This document shows positions 1-7,895 of a DNA stretch of 64,000 nucleotides, one piece after another. This DNA is from Nocardia beijingensis NBRC 16342 (GTDB lineage Bacteria; Actinomycetota; Actinomycetes; Mycobacteriales; Mycobacteriaceae). Below the pieces are notes generated by a model, which worked only from the letters and a program-made list of their open reading frames with translations, was not told where the DNA came from and did not search any database. Each line of letters opens with the position of its first letter. Positions within the stretch are counted from its first letter, which is position 1. Location: NCBI RefSeq assembly GCF_001612785.1, contig NZ_BDBC01000019.1, positions 124,001 to 188,000 on the forward strand, read 5' to 3'. Both the position numbers and the translations under genes were made by a program.

Positions 1-145
1 TCGAGATCCCGGTCTTACCCGTCTCCACGGCGCTGAGCGTCGCCGGGCTCACCTCCAGCCTGCGGGCCACTTCGCGCAGCGACAGGCCCGCGGCGCGGCG
101 CGCGCGGCGGATCGCCTCGTGCGGCGCCGTGACCTTGTTTCGCAT
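1..145 (-). CDS. XRE-family helix-turn-helix regulator (N-terminal part, cut by window edge)
   Basis: Only the first 48 codons lie in the window; the gene runs off the left edge. Starting at the ATG whose complement is at 143-145, the protein reads as a Cro/C1-type helix-turn-helix: SLREVARRLEVSPATLSAVE, with the usual recognition helix SPATLSAVE. It is divergent from the acyl-CoA dehydrogenase, and a perfect 7-bp inverted repeat sits directly upstream of its start, so autoregulation and control of the neighbour are plausible. The C-terminal domain that would define its ligand is not visible. Confidence 0.75.
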   Translation of the reverse strand, partial: MRNKVTAPHEAIRRARRAAGLSLREVARRLEVSPATLSAVETGKTGIS

Positions 146-147
146 AA

Positions 148-166
148 TGTTCAGAATAGCTGAACA
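148..166. promoter_or_regulatory. Operator-like palindrome in the XRE / acyl-CoA dehydrogenase divergent region
   Basis: TGTTCAG-aatag-CTGAACA: perfect 7-bp arms around a 5-bp spacer. It lies 2 bp upstream of the XRE start codon and about 140 bp before the acyl-CoA dehydrogenase start. Size and symmetry fit a dimeric helix-turn-helix repressor site; binding by the adjacent XRE protein is inferred. Confidence 0.55.
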
Positions 167-304
167 GCAGAATTCGACCGCCAATGTCTCGATCTCTACG
201 CCACCAGCGCACTTTGACACCGCGGGCCAGCCGGTGGGACAGTGTTCGAACGGAGCGATCGTTCGGTCGAAGACCGGGGCTCTGATGGCGAGGAGGAATG
301 CGCG

Positions 305-1519
305 ATGCCGATCGATCTGACCTGTTCCGACGAAGTGCGGGCGCTGACCGACCGCACCCGTGAGTTCGTGCGGGAGACGGTGCTGCCGATCGAGGACGAA
401 CACCACGGCGACATCACCGCGGCAGGCGGCGACGGACTGCGCGTCACGCTGAACAAGCTGGCGCGCGAGGCCGGGGTCTTCGCGCCGCACGCGCCCGTCG
501 AGTACGGCGGGCACGGGCTGTCGATGTCGGATCGCGCGCCGGTGTTCGAGGAAGCGGGCTACTCGCTGTTCGGCCCGACGGCGCTCAATATCGCCGCGCC
601 GGACGAGGGCAACGTGCACATGCTCGCTCACATCGCCGACCCGGAGCAGAAGCAGCGCTACCTGGAACCGCTCGCCCGCGGCGAGGTGCGCTCGGCGTTC
701 GCGATGACCGAGCCCGCGCCCGGCGCGGGTTCGGACCCGGCGGCGCTGGCCACCCGGGCCGTTCGCGCCGACGGCGGCTGGCGGATCAACGGCCACAAGC
801 ACTTCATCACCGGCGCCGATGGGGCCGGTTTCTTCATCGTGATGGCCCGCACCTCCGGCGAACCGGGACAGCGCGGCGGGGCGACGATGTTCCTGACGCC
901 TGCCGACACCCCGGGTCTGCGCGTCGGCAGGCATATCACCACGCTGGACCGCGCCATGATCGGCGGCCACTGCGAGGTCTTCTTCGAGGACATGCTCGTC
1001 CCCGACGAAGCGGTGCTCGGCGCCGTCGACCGCGGCTTCGAATACGCCCAGGTGCGGCTGGGCCCGGCCCGCATGACGCACGTGATGCGCTGGCTGGGAG
1101 CGGCGCGCAGAGGCCACGACATCGCCGTCGAGCGTGTCGCCCAGCGGGAAGGCTTCGGTTCCCGGCTCGGCGATCTGGGCATGGCGCAGAAGATGATCGC
1201 CGACAACGAGATCGACATCGCCGCCACCCGCGCGCTGCTGGTACGGGCCTGCTGGGAACTGGACAACGGCGAGCACGCTGGCAACGCCACGTCGATCGCG
1301 AAGACCTTCGCCGCCGAGGCGATCTTCCGCATCGTCGACCGCAGCATGCAGTTGTGCGGCGGCCTCGGCGTCTCCGACGACCTGCCGCTGGCGCGGCTGT
1401 CCCGCGAAGTGCGGCCGTTCCGCATCTACGACGGGCCTTCGGAAGTGCACCGCTGGGCCATCGCCAAGCGTGCGGTGAGCGCCGCCCGCCGGGCGGCGGC
1501 CGACGAGTCTTCGCGCTGA
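305..1519 (+). CDS. Acyl-CoA dehydrogenase family protein
   Basis: 404 residues, the usual length for FAD-dependent acyl-CoA dehydrogenases, which introduce a trans-2,3 double bond into acyl-CoA thioesters. The family signatures are present: the FAD/substrate segment AFAMTEPAPGAGSDP (about 131-145), the HKHFITGADGA strand near 165, and a C-terminal SMQLCGGLGVSDDLPLARLSREVRPFRIYDGPSEVHR block in which RIYDGPSEVHR is characteristic. The ATG at 305 is preferred over an upstream in-frame GTG at 242 because AGGAGG lies at 291-296. The position of the catalytic glutamate is held by the Gly-Pro-Ser-Glu motif region, as in the long-branched/isovaleryl-like subgroups. It stands alone downstream of the divergent XRE regulator. 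The substrate cannot be told from sequence. Confidence 0.9.
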   Translation: MPIDLTCSDEVRALTDRTREFVRETVLPIEDEHHGDITAAGGDGLRVTLNKLAREAGVFAPHAPVEYGGHGLSMSDRAPVFEEAGYSLFGPTALNIAAPDEGNVHMLAHIADPEQKQRYLEPLARGEVRSAFAMTEPAPGAGSDPAALATRAVRADGGWRINGHKHFITGADGAGFFIVMARTSGEPGQRGGATMFLTPADTPGLRVGRHITTLDRAMIGGHCEVFFEDMLVPDEAVLGAVDRGFEYAQVRLGPARMTHVMRWLGAARRGHDIAVERVAQREGFGSRLGDLGMAQKMIADNEIDIAATRALLVRACWELDNGEHAGNATSIAKTFAAEAIFRIVDRSMQLCGGLGVSDDLPLARLSREVRPFRIYDGPSEVHRWAIAKRAVSAARRAAADESSR

Positions 1520-1730
1520 TCCGCCGCGCCGATCTTCCGCAGGACGGGCCGCTCGTCGTCGACGAGCAGCGCGCCCGGCGCGCCTGCCCGATCGGCGCGC
1601 GTACGATCGCGGCAAGACGGCTGCGCGTAACATGCGTATTCCCGACTCCGCCCTGAAGGCGCAGTTCAGCGGGTGAGAGTGGCGAACCCCGATCCGATCG
1701 AATCCCCGGGATGATCGAAAGGACAGCCGT

Positions 1731-1958
1731 ATGCCAGCGCACGACCGCCGATACCTCGTCCTCCTGAATCCCGGCGATCCCGGCGACGACATCGCTCTGA
1801 CCGCGATCCGTGCGAAGTTCTTCGACTGGCTCCGGGCGTCCGGCGCGGAAGTCGTCGAGGACGGCGGCGCCAACCGAGTGGTCATCACGTCATCGCCGGA
1901 AACCGCGCAGCGCCTCACCAGGCTCGAGGACGTGCGCATCGTCGAGCCATACGCCTAG
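1731..1958 (+). CDS. Small conserved-looking hypothetical protein (75 aa)
   Basis: Short acidic protein, unrecognised. The reading frame has strong GC3 codon bias and GAAAGGA at 1717-1723, 7 nt before the ATG. The sequence has no signal peptide or membrane segment and looks like a compact alpha/beta fold with a repeated hydrophobic pattern (YLVLLN at 8-13, VVITSS and VRIVEPYA near the end). It stands alone between the acyl-CoA dehydrogenase and the convergent CsbD-like gene. No function is proposed. Confidence 0.6.
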   Translation: MPAHDRRYLVLLNPGDPGDDIALTAIRAKFFDWLRASGAEVVEDGGANRVVITSSPETAQRLTRLEDVRIVEPYA

Positions 1959-2042
1959 ACGCCTCCCCGCCGGATCACGCGGACCGCCGCCGCCAGCTCT
2001 GCTGACGGCGGCGGATGCCTGCGGTGGGGCGAACCGGCGTGG

Positions 2043-2288
2043 TTACCGCCCGTGCTGATGCGCCGACTGACGGGCCTCGTCGACGTCCGCTTCGGCCCGC
2101 GCCTTCTCGGCCGCGGCTTCCTTGCCCGCCGCCTCGCGCTGGGAATCCGCCTTGTCCTGCTGCGCGCGACCTTCGTCCTTCAGGTCTTCGTGCCCGGTGA
2201 CGGTACCGGCGGCTTCCTTCACCTTGCCCTTGACGTCTTCGACGACGCCCTCGACGCCCTCACGAGCACCGCTTCCATGTTCAGCCAC
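2043..2288 (-). CDS. CsbD-like small stress protein
   Basis: 81 residues from a GTG start at 2288, chosen because GGGAGG (complement of 2294-2299) lies 5 nt upstream; a longer frame to 2330 lacks a good site. The N-terminal part contains VVEDVKGKVKEAAGTVTGHEDLKDEG, the hallmark of CsbD-type general stress proteins, followed by a long charged Ala/Glu/Lys helix (QQDKADSQREAAGKEAAAEK), as in actinobacterial microaggregate-binding-like proteins. CsbD proteins are induced by general stress in Bacillus and their molecular role is unknown. Probably cytosolic; monocistronic. Confidence 0.8.
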   Translation of the reverse strand: MAEHGSGAREGVEGVVEDVKGKVKEAAGTVTGHEDLKDEGRAQQDKADSQREAAGKEAAAEKARAEADVDEARQSAHQHGR

Positions 2289-2409
2289 AACAACCTCCCG
2301 GATATCGGAACAAGCTGACATCTGGCGCATACCCGTATGACCGGCCTCGAATCCGGAGCGACGAAGTTCGGTTCGCGCGTCGCGCCCTCCCGCAGGTAGG
2401 CCGGGTCAG

Positions 2410-2511
2410 CGCAGCTGGGTGCTCGCCGACGCGGCGGTCCGCTCCGTGCACGACCGGTACCGGGTCGACGAGCTCGACGGCGTCCGGCGCTTCGCGGAGT
2501 CTCGACGGTGA
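2410..2511 (+). pseudogene. Possible 5'-truncated gene remnant
   Basis: The frame from about 2410 to the TGA at 2509-2511 encodes SWVLADAAVRSVHDRYRVDE followed by LDGVRRFAESRR, with about 94% G or C at third positions. The coding character stops abruptly upstream of 2410 and no ribosome binding site is present. Read as the C-terminal end of a lost gene; the family is not recognised. Confidence 0.3.
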
Positions 2512-2574
2512 CCAACCCCCCGCGGTGACCGAGGGCAGCACCCTCGAACCGGTGCTACGGGCCCAGACGGGTGC

Positions 2575-2720
2575 GACTGGGGTTGCGACGGCTGATCCCC
2601 CGCCGCACCTACCGCGTCCCCGGCGCGATCGCGCCGACCGTGGTCGCCGAGGAGTCCGGCGAGCGCATCATCGAAGCCGGCCGCGAGATCTGCCGTACCC
2701 GGCGATCGGCTGTTCGGCGC
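2575..2720 (+). pseudogene. Possible internal gene remnant
   Basis: This frame contains RLIPRRTYRVPGAIAPTVVA followed by EESGERIIEAGREICRTR, again with high GC3 and balanced amino-acid composition. The flanks in the same frame degrade into Arg/Ser-rich noise. There is no plausible start. The family is not recognised, and it may belong to the same dead gene as the fragment just upstream, in another frame. Confidence 0.25.
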
Positions 2721-2956
2721 CATGACGACACACTCCGAGGCGTCGGAACGGCGAGGTTCCCGCGCTCAACGCGGATCGCCGATAGAAAGATCCGATCGCA
2801 CGCTCGATCCAGCGGTTCCCGGCTGGCACGGGTGCCCGCGCGCGTGCCAACGTGGGCGCGCGGCCGACTGACGCTCACGCGAATCGCCTGCACTGCAAGC
2901 GCTTTCGGCAACAACCGCACTATCCCGAGCCCCGACGGTCACGACACCAGAGGACG

Positions 2957-3241
2957 ATGAACCAGCACACGAAGAGCCCGACCGCCGCGGCCCGCGACTA
3001 TGTGGCCGCCTGCGCGACGCTGACCAGCCTGATCGACCTCGCCGCGCACCCCGCGACGTCGCCGCGCTTGCGGGTGGCGCTCGCCGAGTACTGCCGCCGT
3101 CACGGCACCGCCGATCCCGGATTGGCGGCGAGTTTGTCCTTCTGGAAGCAGCGCCGTGCCTCCTTGACACCCGCCGACTACGAGGCGATCCGCGCCGTCC
3201 TCTCCCGCGACGGCGCGATCCTCTACGCATTCCACGACTGA
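2957..3241 (+). CDS. Hypothetical protein (94 aa)
   Basis: Unrecognised small soluble protein. It is mostly helical by composition, with a conserved-looking core AARDYVAACATLTSLIDLAA and a C-terminal segment LTPADYEAIRAVLSRDGAIL. AGAGGA lies only a few bases before the ATG. Codon bias is typical of the genome, so translation is likely. It stands alone and faces the OYE-family gene tail-to-tail. Confidence 0.55.
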   Translation: MNQHTKSPTAAARDYVAACATLTSLIDLAAHPATSPRLRVALAEYCRRHGTADPGLAASLSFWKQRRASLTPADYEAIRAVLSRDGAILYAFHD

Positions 3242-3399
3242 TCATCGCCGCAAGGAAGTGGCGTTCCGCCCCTGCTGACCACTTACCATTCGGTCACGTA
3301 CACGCTCCTTCGTCGCCTGCTGGCACGGCGATGCCATCCGGTCAACGGCCCGCGTTCGACCGCCCCTCGCCGACACGGCGCCGGTCGATCAGTGACCGC

Positions 3400-4623
3400 T
3401 TATTGCTGCGTGCCGGCGCCACGGATGCCCGACAGGGTCAGCTCGACGGGTTCGCGCGGCTGACCGGGGCGGAACACGCAGCGGGTGCAGGTGTAGATCG
3501 TGGGCATGCACTCGTTGCAGTGCACGCATGCCGACCGCGTCGAGGCGTCCGACTGGATGCGGCGCAACAGATTCGGTTCCCGCAGCAGCGCACGGCCCAT
3601 GGCGACGAACTCGAAGCCTTCCGCCCTCGCCAGCCGCATGGTGTCCAGGTTCGTGATGCCGCCCAGCAGAATCAGCGGCATCGACAATTCCCGCCGGAAG
3701 TGCCGCGCACGCTCGAGCAGATACGCCTCCCGGTACGGATACTCCTTCAGGAAGGCCTTGCCGACCATACGGAAGCCCCACCGGGCCGGCACCGGGAGAA
3801 CGCCGGCGAAGGATTTGCGCGGAGCGTCACCGTGGAACAGCAGCATCGGGTTGAGCAGTGAGCTGCCCGCCGTCAGTTCCAGCGCGTCCAGAGTGCCGTC
3901 GGCTTCCAGCCAGGCGGCGACCTGCAGCGACTCGGGCACGGTGAGCCCGCCCCGCACTCCGTCCTCCATGTTCAGCTTCGCGGTCACCGCGAGCCTGCCG
4001 CCCACGGCTTGCCGAACCGCTGCGGCGATCTCACGGGCCAACCGCGCGCGGTTGGCCAAGCTGCCGCCATACCGGTCCGCGCGGCGGTTCAGCTTCGGGC
4101 TCAGGAACGAACTCACCAGGTAGTTGTGCCCGAAATGGATCTCAACCGCGTCGAAACCGGCCTCCTCGGCCAGCTTCGCCGCATCGGCATGCGCGGCCAC
4201 GAGCGCACGGATCCCGTCCTCGTCCGGGCTCCGCATCATGCGCATCGACAGCGGACTGAGCATCCGGCTCGGCGCCAGGGCGGGAGCCCGGTTGGACGCC
4301 GCGTTGGCCACCGGACCGGCGTGGCCGATCTGCGCGCTCGCCGCCGCCCCCTCGCCGTGGACGGCGTCGGTGAGCCTGCGCAGCCCCGGCACCGCTTCCG
4401 GGCGCAACCAGATCTGATGCCGATCGGTCCTGCCCCCAGGAGCGACCGCGCAATACGCCACGGTCGTCATCCCGACCCCACCGGCGGCGACCTCGCGATG
4501 GAACTCGATCAAGTCGTCGGTCACCAGGGCGTCCGGCGTGCGGCCCTCGAATGTCGCGGCCTTGATCACCCTGTTGCGCAAGGTGATCGGCCCGAGCCGG
4601 GCCGGTGTGAATACGTCGTTCAT
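3400..4623 (-). CDS. NADH:flavin oxidoreductase / Old Yellow Enzyme family protein
   Basis: 407 residues, FMN-binding TIM barrel. Family landmarks in order: N-terminal FTPARLGPITLRNRVIKAAT, QIGHAGPVAN (substrate/flavin region), the active-site stretch IHFGHNYLVSSFLSPKLNRR, then ADRYGGSLANR, and a late phosphate-binding LILLGGITN. The C-terminus carries a cysteine-rich stretch CVHCNECMPTIYTCTRC that resembles the iron-sulfur ligands of the 2,4-dienoyl-CoA reductase branch, but no C-terminal FAD/NAD domain follows. The ATG at 4623 overlaps the stop of the upstream tetR gene in ATGA, so the two are co-transcribed and coupled. A longer in-frame extension is antisense to tetR and rejected. Reduces activated alkenes; the exact substrate is unknown. 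Confidence 0.88.
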   Translation of the reverse strand: MNDVFTPARLGPITLRNRVIKAATFEGRTPDALVTDDLIEFHREVAAGGVGMTTVAYCAVAPGGRTDRHQIWLRPEAVPGLRRLTDAVHGEGAAASAQIGHAGPVANAASNRAPALAPSRMLSPLSMRMMRSPDEDGIRALVAAHADAAKLAEEAGFDAVEIHFGHNYLVSSFLSPKLNRRADRYGGSLANRARLAREIAAAVRQAVGGRLAVTAKLNMEDGVRGGLTVPESLQVAAWLEADGTLDALELTAGSSLLNPMLLFHGDAPRKSFAGVLPVPARWGFRMVGKAFLKEYPYREAYLLERARHFRRELSMPLILLGGITNLDTMRLARAEGFEFVAMGRALLREPNLLRRIQSDASTRSACVHCNECMPTIYTCTRCVFRPGQPREPVELTLSGIRGAGTQQ

Positions 4624-5201
4624 CGTTTCTCTCCTGTCGGCGCGGTCAATCCGGCCACCACGAATTCCCGGAGGGTGGCCACCGCCTCCTGCGACATCTC
4701 TCGGTGCTCCGCACTGCCGAATCGCATGATGAGCAGGTCGAACGCCAACATCCACCGGCGCATGCTCTCGCGCTCGCTCACCCCCGGCAACAGGCGCACC
4801 CACGCATCGAGGCGGAACCACGGCTGCCGCCACTCGGTCACCTGCCTGCCGAGGACGAACTGCGCCAGCAGTCTCAGGTGCAACCGGCCCACCGGATCGG
4901 CGGCCAACTCGACGAACGGCTCGATCACGGCGTCCACCACCTCGGCGATGGATCCGTGCCCGCCGGTGACAGCGGCCAAACGGTCCTCCCACACCGGGCC
5001 GAGCCGCTCCTCGAGCAGCGCGGCGACCAGGGCGTCCTTCGACCCGAAGTGGTAGTGCACCGCCGCCGGATTCGCTCCGGCCTGCGCGCAGATGCCCCGC
5101 ACGGACACCTCGTCGTACCGGCCTTCGAGCAGCAGACGCTCGGCGGCGGTCAGCAGACGATCGCGGGTGGCGGCTGCGGCTTCGGAGACCGGCTTCGGCA
5201 T
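4620..5201 (-). CDS. TetR/AcrR-family repressor of the OYE operon
   Basis: 193 residues from the ATG at 5201. The N-terminal helix-turn-helix is VSVRGICAQAGANPAAVHYH followed by FGSKDALVAAL, the canonical TetR signature, and the C-terminal ligand domain is of normal size. An upstream ATG at 5225 is possible but would sit 7 bp from the operator with no ribosome binding site. It overlaps the OYE gene by 4 nt and is preceded by a perfect 17-bp palindrome. A self-repressed TetR-oxidoreductase operon induced by the oxidoreductase's substrate is the natural reading. Confidence 0.85.
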   Translation of the reverse strand: MPKPVSEAAAATRDRLLTAAERLLLEGRYDEVSVRGICAQAGANPAAVHYHFGSKDALVAALLEERLGPVWEDRLAAVTGGHGSIAEVVDAVIEPFVELAADPVGRLHLRLLAQFVLGRQVTEWRQPWFRLDAWVRLLPGVSERESMRRWMLAFDLLIMRFGSAEHREMSQEAVATLREFVVAGLTAPTGEKR

Positions 5202-5231
5202 GCGCTCAGTGAAGCACGTTTCCATCGTTGA

Positions 5232-5248
5232 TTCAATCAGTGATTGAA
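5232..5248. promoter_or_regulatory. TetR operator (17-bp perfect palindrome)
   Basis: TTCAATCA-g-TGATTGAA: perfect 8-bp arms with a 1-bp centre, AT-rich against a GC-rich background, directly upstream of the tetR-OYE operon. Length and centre-to-start distance fit a TetR dimer site overlapping the promoter. Binding is inferred. Confidence 0.7.
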
Positions 5249-5417
5249 AACGCGGTGCGCAGGGCTCAGCAACAGTGGCCCGAAATGGGCTCGGCACCCG
5301 AGATCGGCGACGAAGCCAACGGACGACAGGGGGTCGTGCGGTGTCGGCCTCAGCCGATCGCGCCCGCCGGCACCGACCGGCCGGACCACGTGACCCGGTG
5401 AACCGGTTCAGCGACGT

Positions 5418-6425
5418 TCAGGAATGGCCCGCGATGATCACCTCGGGGATACCGGTGCCGAGCGGAACCGGCCGGCACACCGGCGCCGGGCTGCCCGGAT
5501 CCAGCTGCGTGAGCAGCAACTGCTGCACGAACGGGTCATAGACCATGTGGAAGTGCCCCGTGAGATCGGCCGGGCACAGGTCTTGCAGGGCGATGTTCCG
5601 CGCGCCAGGCCCGCGCAGCGCGATGTTCTCGAACGGCTGGATCATCTCGTCGACGCGACTGCCGACGGTCACATACCGAACGCCGGGCACTGTGTCGCCG
5701 CCCGCGTTGAGATCGAGCATGATCGGCGACCCCTCGGCCTGCTGCACGGCGGCGAGCGAGGTGACCTCGGCGAATGCCTGCAGAGCGCCGGGGATCGCCT
5801 CGGCGACCGGCACCAGCCCGTACATCACACCGCCGTAGGTGGGCGACGCCAGGCCGATCCATTGTTCGACCTTGGACGCGCCGCCCAGCTTGTTGACGTA
5901 GTAGCGAGTCACGTTGGCGCCCTGCGAGAATCCGACCAGATCGACCTTGCCCGCATGGGTCGCCGCCAGCACCTGATCGACGAACGCGCCGACCTGGTAG
6001 GCGCTGAGCACCAGATCCTCGGTACCGTAGCTGTGCGCGCCCGGCTTGCCGCCGTAGTTCAATGCGAACACGCAGAAACCGGCCGCCGTCAGCTGCGGCG
6101 CGATCCCCGACCAGTCGGAATACGCCGAGGAGTCGGTCCCGTGCGCGAGCACCACCGGACGGGGATGCCGGGCGCTCGGCACGCAGCCGAAATCGTTGGT
6201 GCCGCTAGGAACCGCGTCCGGATGGCTCTTCTGATACCAGGCGGCGGCCAGGTGATCCGCTTGCGGCGGAGCGGCGTCGGTGGGCACCTCGGGCGGGCGG
6301 AAGCCGAGCGGCTCGCCCGCCGCCACGCCCGGACCGAGCGCGGCCGCACCGGCCAGCGCGAAGGCCAGCACGGCGGCACGCAAGTGTGAAACGCCCCAAG
6401 TTCCAACTCTGCTCCACTGTCGCAT
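5418..6425 (-). CDS. Secreted lipase/esterase (alpha/beta hydrolase)
   Basis: 335 residues with an N-terminal signal peptide (positive start, then LRAAVLAFALAGAAALGPGV, cut near AAGEP). Alpha/beta-hydrolase features: oxyanion region VVLAHGTDSSAYSDW, nucleophile elbow VGFSQGANVTRYY (Gly-Phe-Ser-Gln-Gly, Ser near 172), and a late His in HFHMVYDPF. This arrangement matches the class 2/EstA-type lipases that are abundant in mycolic-acid bacteria. Exported, probably hydrolysing acyl esters outside the membrane. It lies upstream of the tetR-OYE operon but is about 190 bp away from it, so it is probably separate. Confidence 0.85.
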   Translation of the reverse strand: MRQWSRVGTWGVSHLRAAVLAFALAGAAALGPGVAAGEPLGFRPPEVPTDAAPPQADHLAAAWYQKSHPDAVPSGTNDFGCVPSARHPRPVVLAHGTDSSAYSDWSGIAPQLTAAGFCVFALNYGGKPGAHSYGTEDLVLSAYQVGAFVDQVLAATHAGKVDLVGFSQGANVTRYYVNKLGGASKVEQWIGLASPTYGGVMYGLVPVAEAIPGALQAFAEVTSLAAVQQAEGSPIMLDLNAGGDTVPGVRYVTVGSRVDEMIQPFENIALRGPGARNIALQDLCPADLTGHFHMVYDPFVQQLLLTQLDPGSPAPVCRPVPLGTGIPEVIIAGHS

Positions 6426-6485
6426 CTCACAATGATCCCTCTGATCGAGTCGAAATGCGCGCCGTATCGGGGCGTTTCGCCTCCC

Positions 6486-7139
6486 CTACTTCTCGGGGGT
6501 CTCGTCCTCGGCGAGGATCCGGTAGAGGGACTTGCGGGTTTCGGTGAGCAGCTCCGCCGCCCGCGCCGCCTGCTGCGGGGTGCCGGCCGCCGCGACCTGG
6601 GCCACCGCCCCCATCAGCTGGCCGACGAGCGCGCGCAGGTCCATCGCCTGCGCGCCGACGTCCTGCTGCACGTCCGCCCACGGATCGCCCAGCTCGTCGC
6701 GGTGCGCGGCAACGTACTCGGCGCCGGACTCGGTGAGCTTCGCGGTCTTGCGCCCGGCGACCTTCTCGATGAGGACCAGACCTTCGTCCTCCAGTTGCGC
6801 CAGCGCGGGGTAGATCGATCCCGGGCTCGGCCGCCAGATGTCGTTGCTGCGCTCGCGGATCTGCTGGATGAGTTCGTAGCCGTGCATGGGCTGCTCGGTG
6901 AGCAGCAACAACACGGCGGCGCGCACGTCACCACGCCTGCCACGACCGCCACGACCGCGTCCGCGGCCGAAATGCGGGCCGAAGCCAGGCCCGAAGCCGG
7001 GCCCGAATCCCGGCCCGAACTCGGGTCCGAAGCCGTGGCGCCCGCCGCGACGGAAGCGCCGCCCGTGTTCGAAGCCCTCCGGGCCGGGCAGTGGACCCCG
7101 GCCGCGCCTGCCGAATTCTCGATGTTCTCGGTGTTCCAT
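6486..7139 (-). CDS. PadR-family transcriptional regulator with Gly/Phe-rich N-terminal extension
   Basis: 217 residues from the ATG at 7139, with GGGAGG at 7145-7150 (complement) upstream. The winged helix is RAAVLLLLTEQPMHGYELIQ, then RPSPGSIYPALAQLEDEGLV, diagnostic for PadR; the C-terminal helical dimerisation part follows. Before it lies a roughly 75-residue low-complexity segment with four FGPGFGPG-like units and Arg/Gly tracts, absent from minimal PadR proteins but known in some actinobacterial members. It probably controls itself through the AT-rich palindrome upstream. No transporter is adjacent, so its target is unclear. Confidence 0.85.
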   Translation of the reverse strand: MEHREHREFGRRGRGPLPGPEGFEHGRRFRRGGRHGFGPEFGPGFGPGFGPGFGPHFGRGRGRGGRGRRGDVRAAVLLLLTEQPMHGYELIQQIRERSNDIWRPSPGSIYPALAQLEDEGLVLIEKVAGRKTAKLTESGAEYVAAHRDELGDPWADVQQDVGAQAMDLRALVGQLMGAVAQVAAAGTPQQAARAAELLTETRKSLYRILAEDETPEK

Positions 7140-7170
7140 GTCAGCCTCCCAAGGCTCTCGTGTTCGAATC

Positions 7171-7190
7171 ATGCTATCGACGATATATCG
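7171..7190. promoter_or_regulatory. Candidate PadR operator
   Basis: The 10-bp palindrome CGATATATCG at 7181-7190, preceded by an imperfect copy (CTATCGACGATA), lies 40 bp upstream of the PadR start in otherwise GC-rich DNA. AT-rich short palindromes upstream of their own gene are common for PadR proteins. The assignment is tentative. Confidence 0.35.
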
Positions 7191-7241
7191 GCAATGCATC
7201 GAGCGCAAGGCCCGGTGTCGATTTCCGGGCCCCGTCCGCGG

Positions 7242-7820
7242 TCAGCTCGCCAGCGAATCAATCCAGCGCGACAGCCGCGCCCCCTCGGTAACCATCAGTC
7301 CGGGATCGCGAAAAGTATTGGTGAGCAGCGCGATTCCTTGATATGCCGCGACGTAGGCGATGGCGAGTTCCCTCGCGTCCGCACGCCCCATCGCGGCGAA
7401 CTGCCGTTCGGCCCAGTCCACGAGCACGCGCATCACCTCGGCTGCCGCGGTGTCCAACCCGTCTGCCCGTTTGTCCAATTCCGAGGACAAAGTGCCGAAC
7501 GGGCAGCCATACCGCACGGTCTGCTCACGCTCGGCGACCCACCCCGCGATCAAGGCCTTCAATCGCTCCGCGGGCGTCTCGTGCCGATCGCTCGCGGCGA
7601 TCACGGCGTCGAGGATGCGGGCGTGCGAGCCGATCGCCGCCTCGATGAGCTGGTCTTTCGTCTTGAAGTAGTAGTAGACGTTGCCGACCGGAACGTCCGC
7701 GGCGCGCGCGATGTCGGCGATCGTCGTCTTCTCCACGCCCTGCTGGTAGAACACCCGGGCCGCGGCATCGACCAGCCGCTCCCGCTTCCCCGATCCGGCT
7801 TTCGCCTGTGAGTCAGTCAC
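7242..7820 (-). CDS. TetR/AcrR-family regulator, divergent from NmrA-like gene
   Basis: 192 residues from a GTG at 7820. Helix-turn-helix: TTIADIARAADVPVGNVYYY followed by FKTKDQLIEAAI. The C-terminal domain resembles the YcdC/LmrA-like TetR_C group (GCPFGTLSSELDKRADGL). It is divergent from the NAD(P)-binding protein at 7896, and the 75-bp gap holds two copies of an AGTCAGT...ACTAACT element, so it probably represses both genes. An alternative ATG at 7841 would extend it by 7 residues into the operator. Confidence 0.87.
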   Translation of the reverse strand: MTDSQAKAGSGKRERLVDAAARVFYQQGVEKTTIADIARAADVPVGNVYYYFKTKDQLIEAAIGSHARILDAVIAASDRHETPAERLKALIAGWVAEREQTVRYGCPFGTLSSELDKRADGLDTAAAEVMRVLVDWAERQFAAMGRADARELAIAYVAAYQGIALLTNTFRDPGLMVTEGARLSRWIDSLAS

Positions 7821-7885
7821 ACAACTAACTGTAGACAGCACCTCGACGATCGGCTACGGTCCTATTTAGTCAGTGAACTAACTAA
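7811..7885. promoter_or_regulatory. Two operator-like elements shared by tetR and the NmrA-like gene
   Basis: Copy 1 is AGTCAGT-cacaca-ACTAACT at 7811-7830 and overlaps the tetR start. Copy 2, TTAGTCAGTGAACTAACTAA at 7866-7885, is an imperfect palindrome just before the AAGGAG of the NmrA-like gene. The same half-sites at both ends of a divergent promoter suggest control of both genes by the TetR protein. Confidence 0.5.
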
Positions 7886-7895
7886 GGAGTAAACG

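Larger units (their letters stand above)
2289..2956. other. 668-bp stretch without an intact gene; holds coding relics
   Basis: No frame here gives a convincing complete protein. Two plus-strand pieces have strong third-position GC bias and protein-like composition: one ending at the TGA 2509-2511, and one around 2575-2720. The rest shows nothing recognisable. It looks like a site where genes have decayed between the CsbD-like gene and the small gene at 2957. Confidence 0.5.

Noticed and set aside
4624..4992. N-terminal extension of the OYE-family frame through the tetR gene
   Set aside because: It is antisense-frame read-through across a real gene; homology to OYE starts at MNDVFTPARL and the ATGA overlap gives the start.
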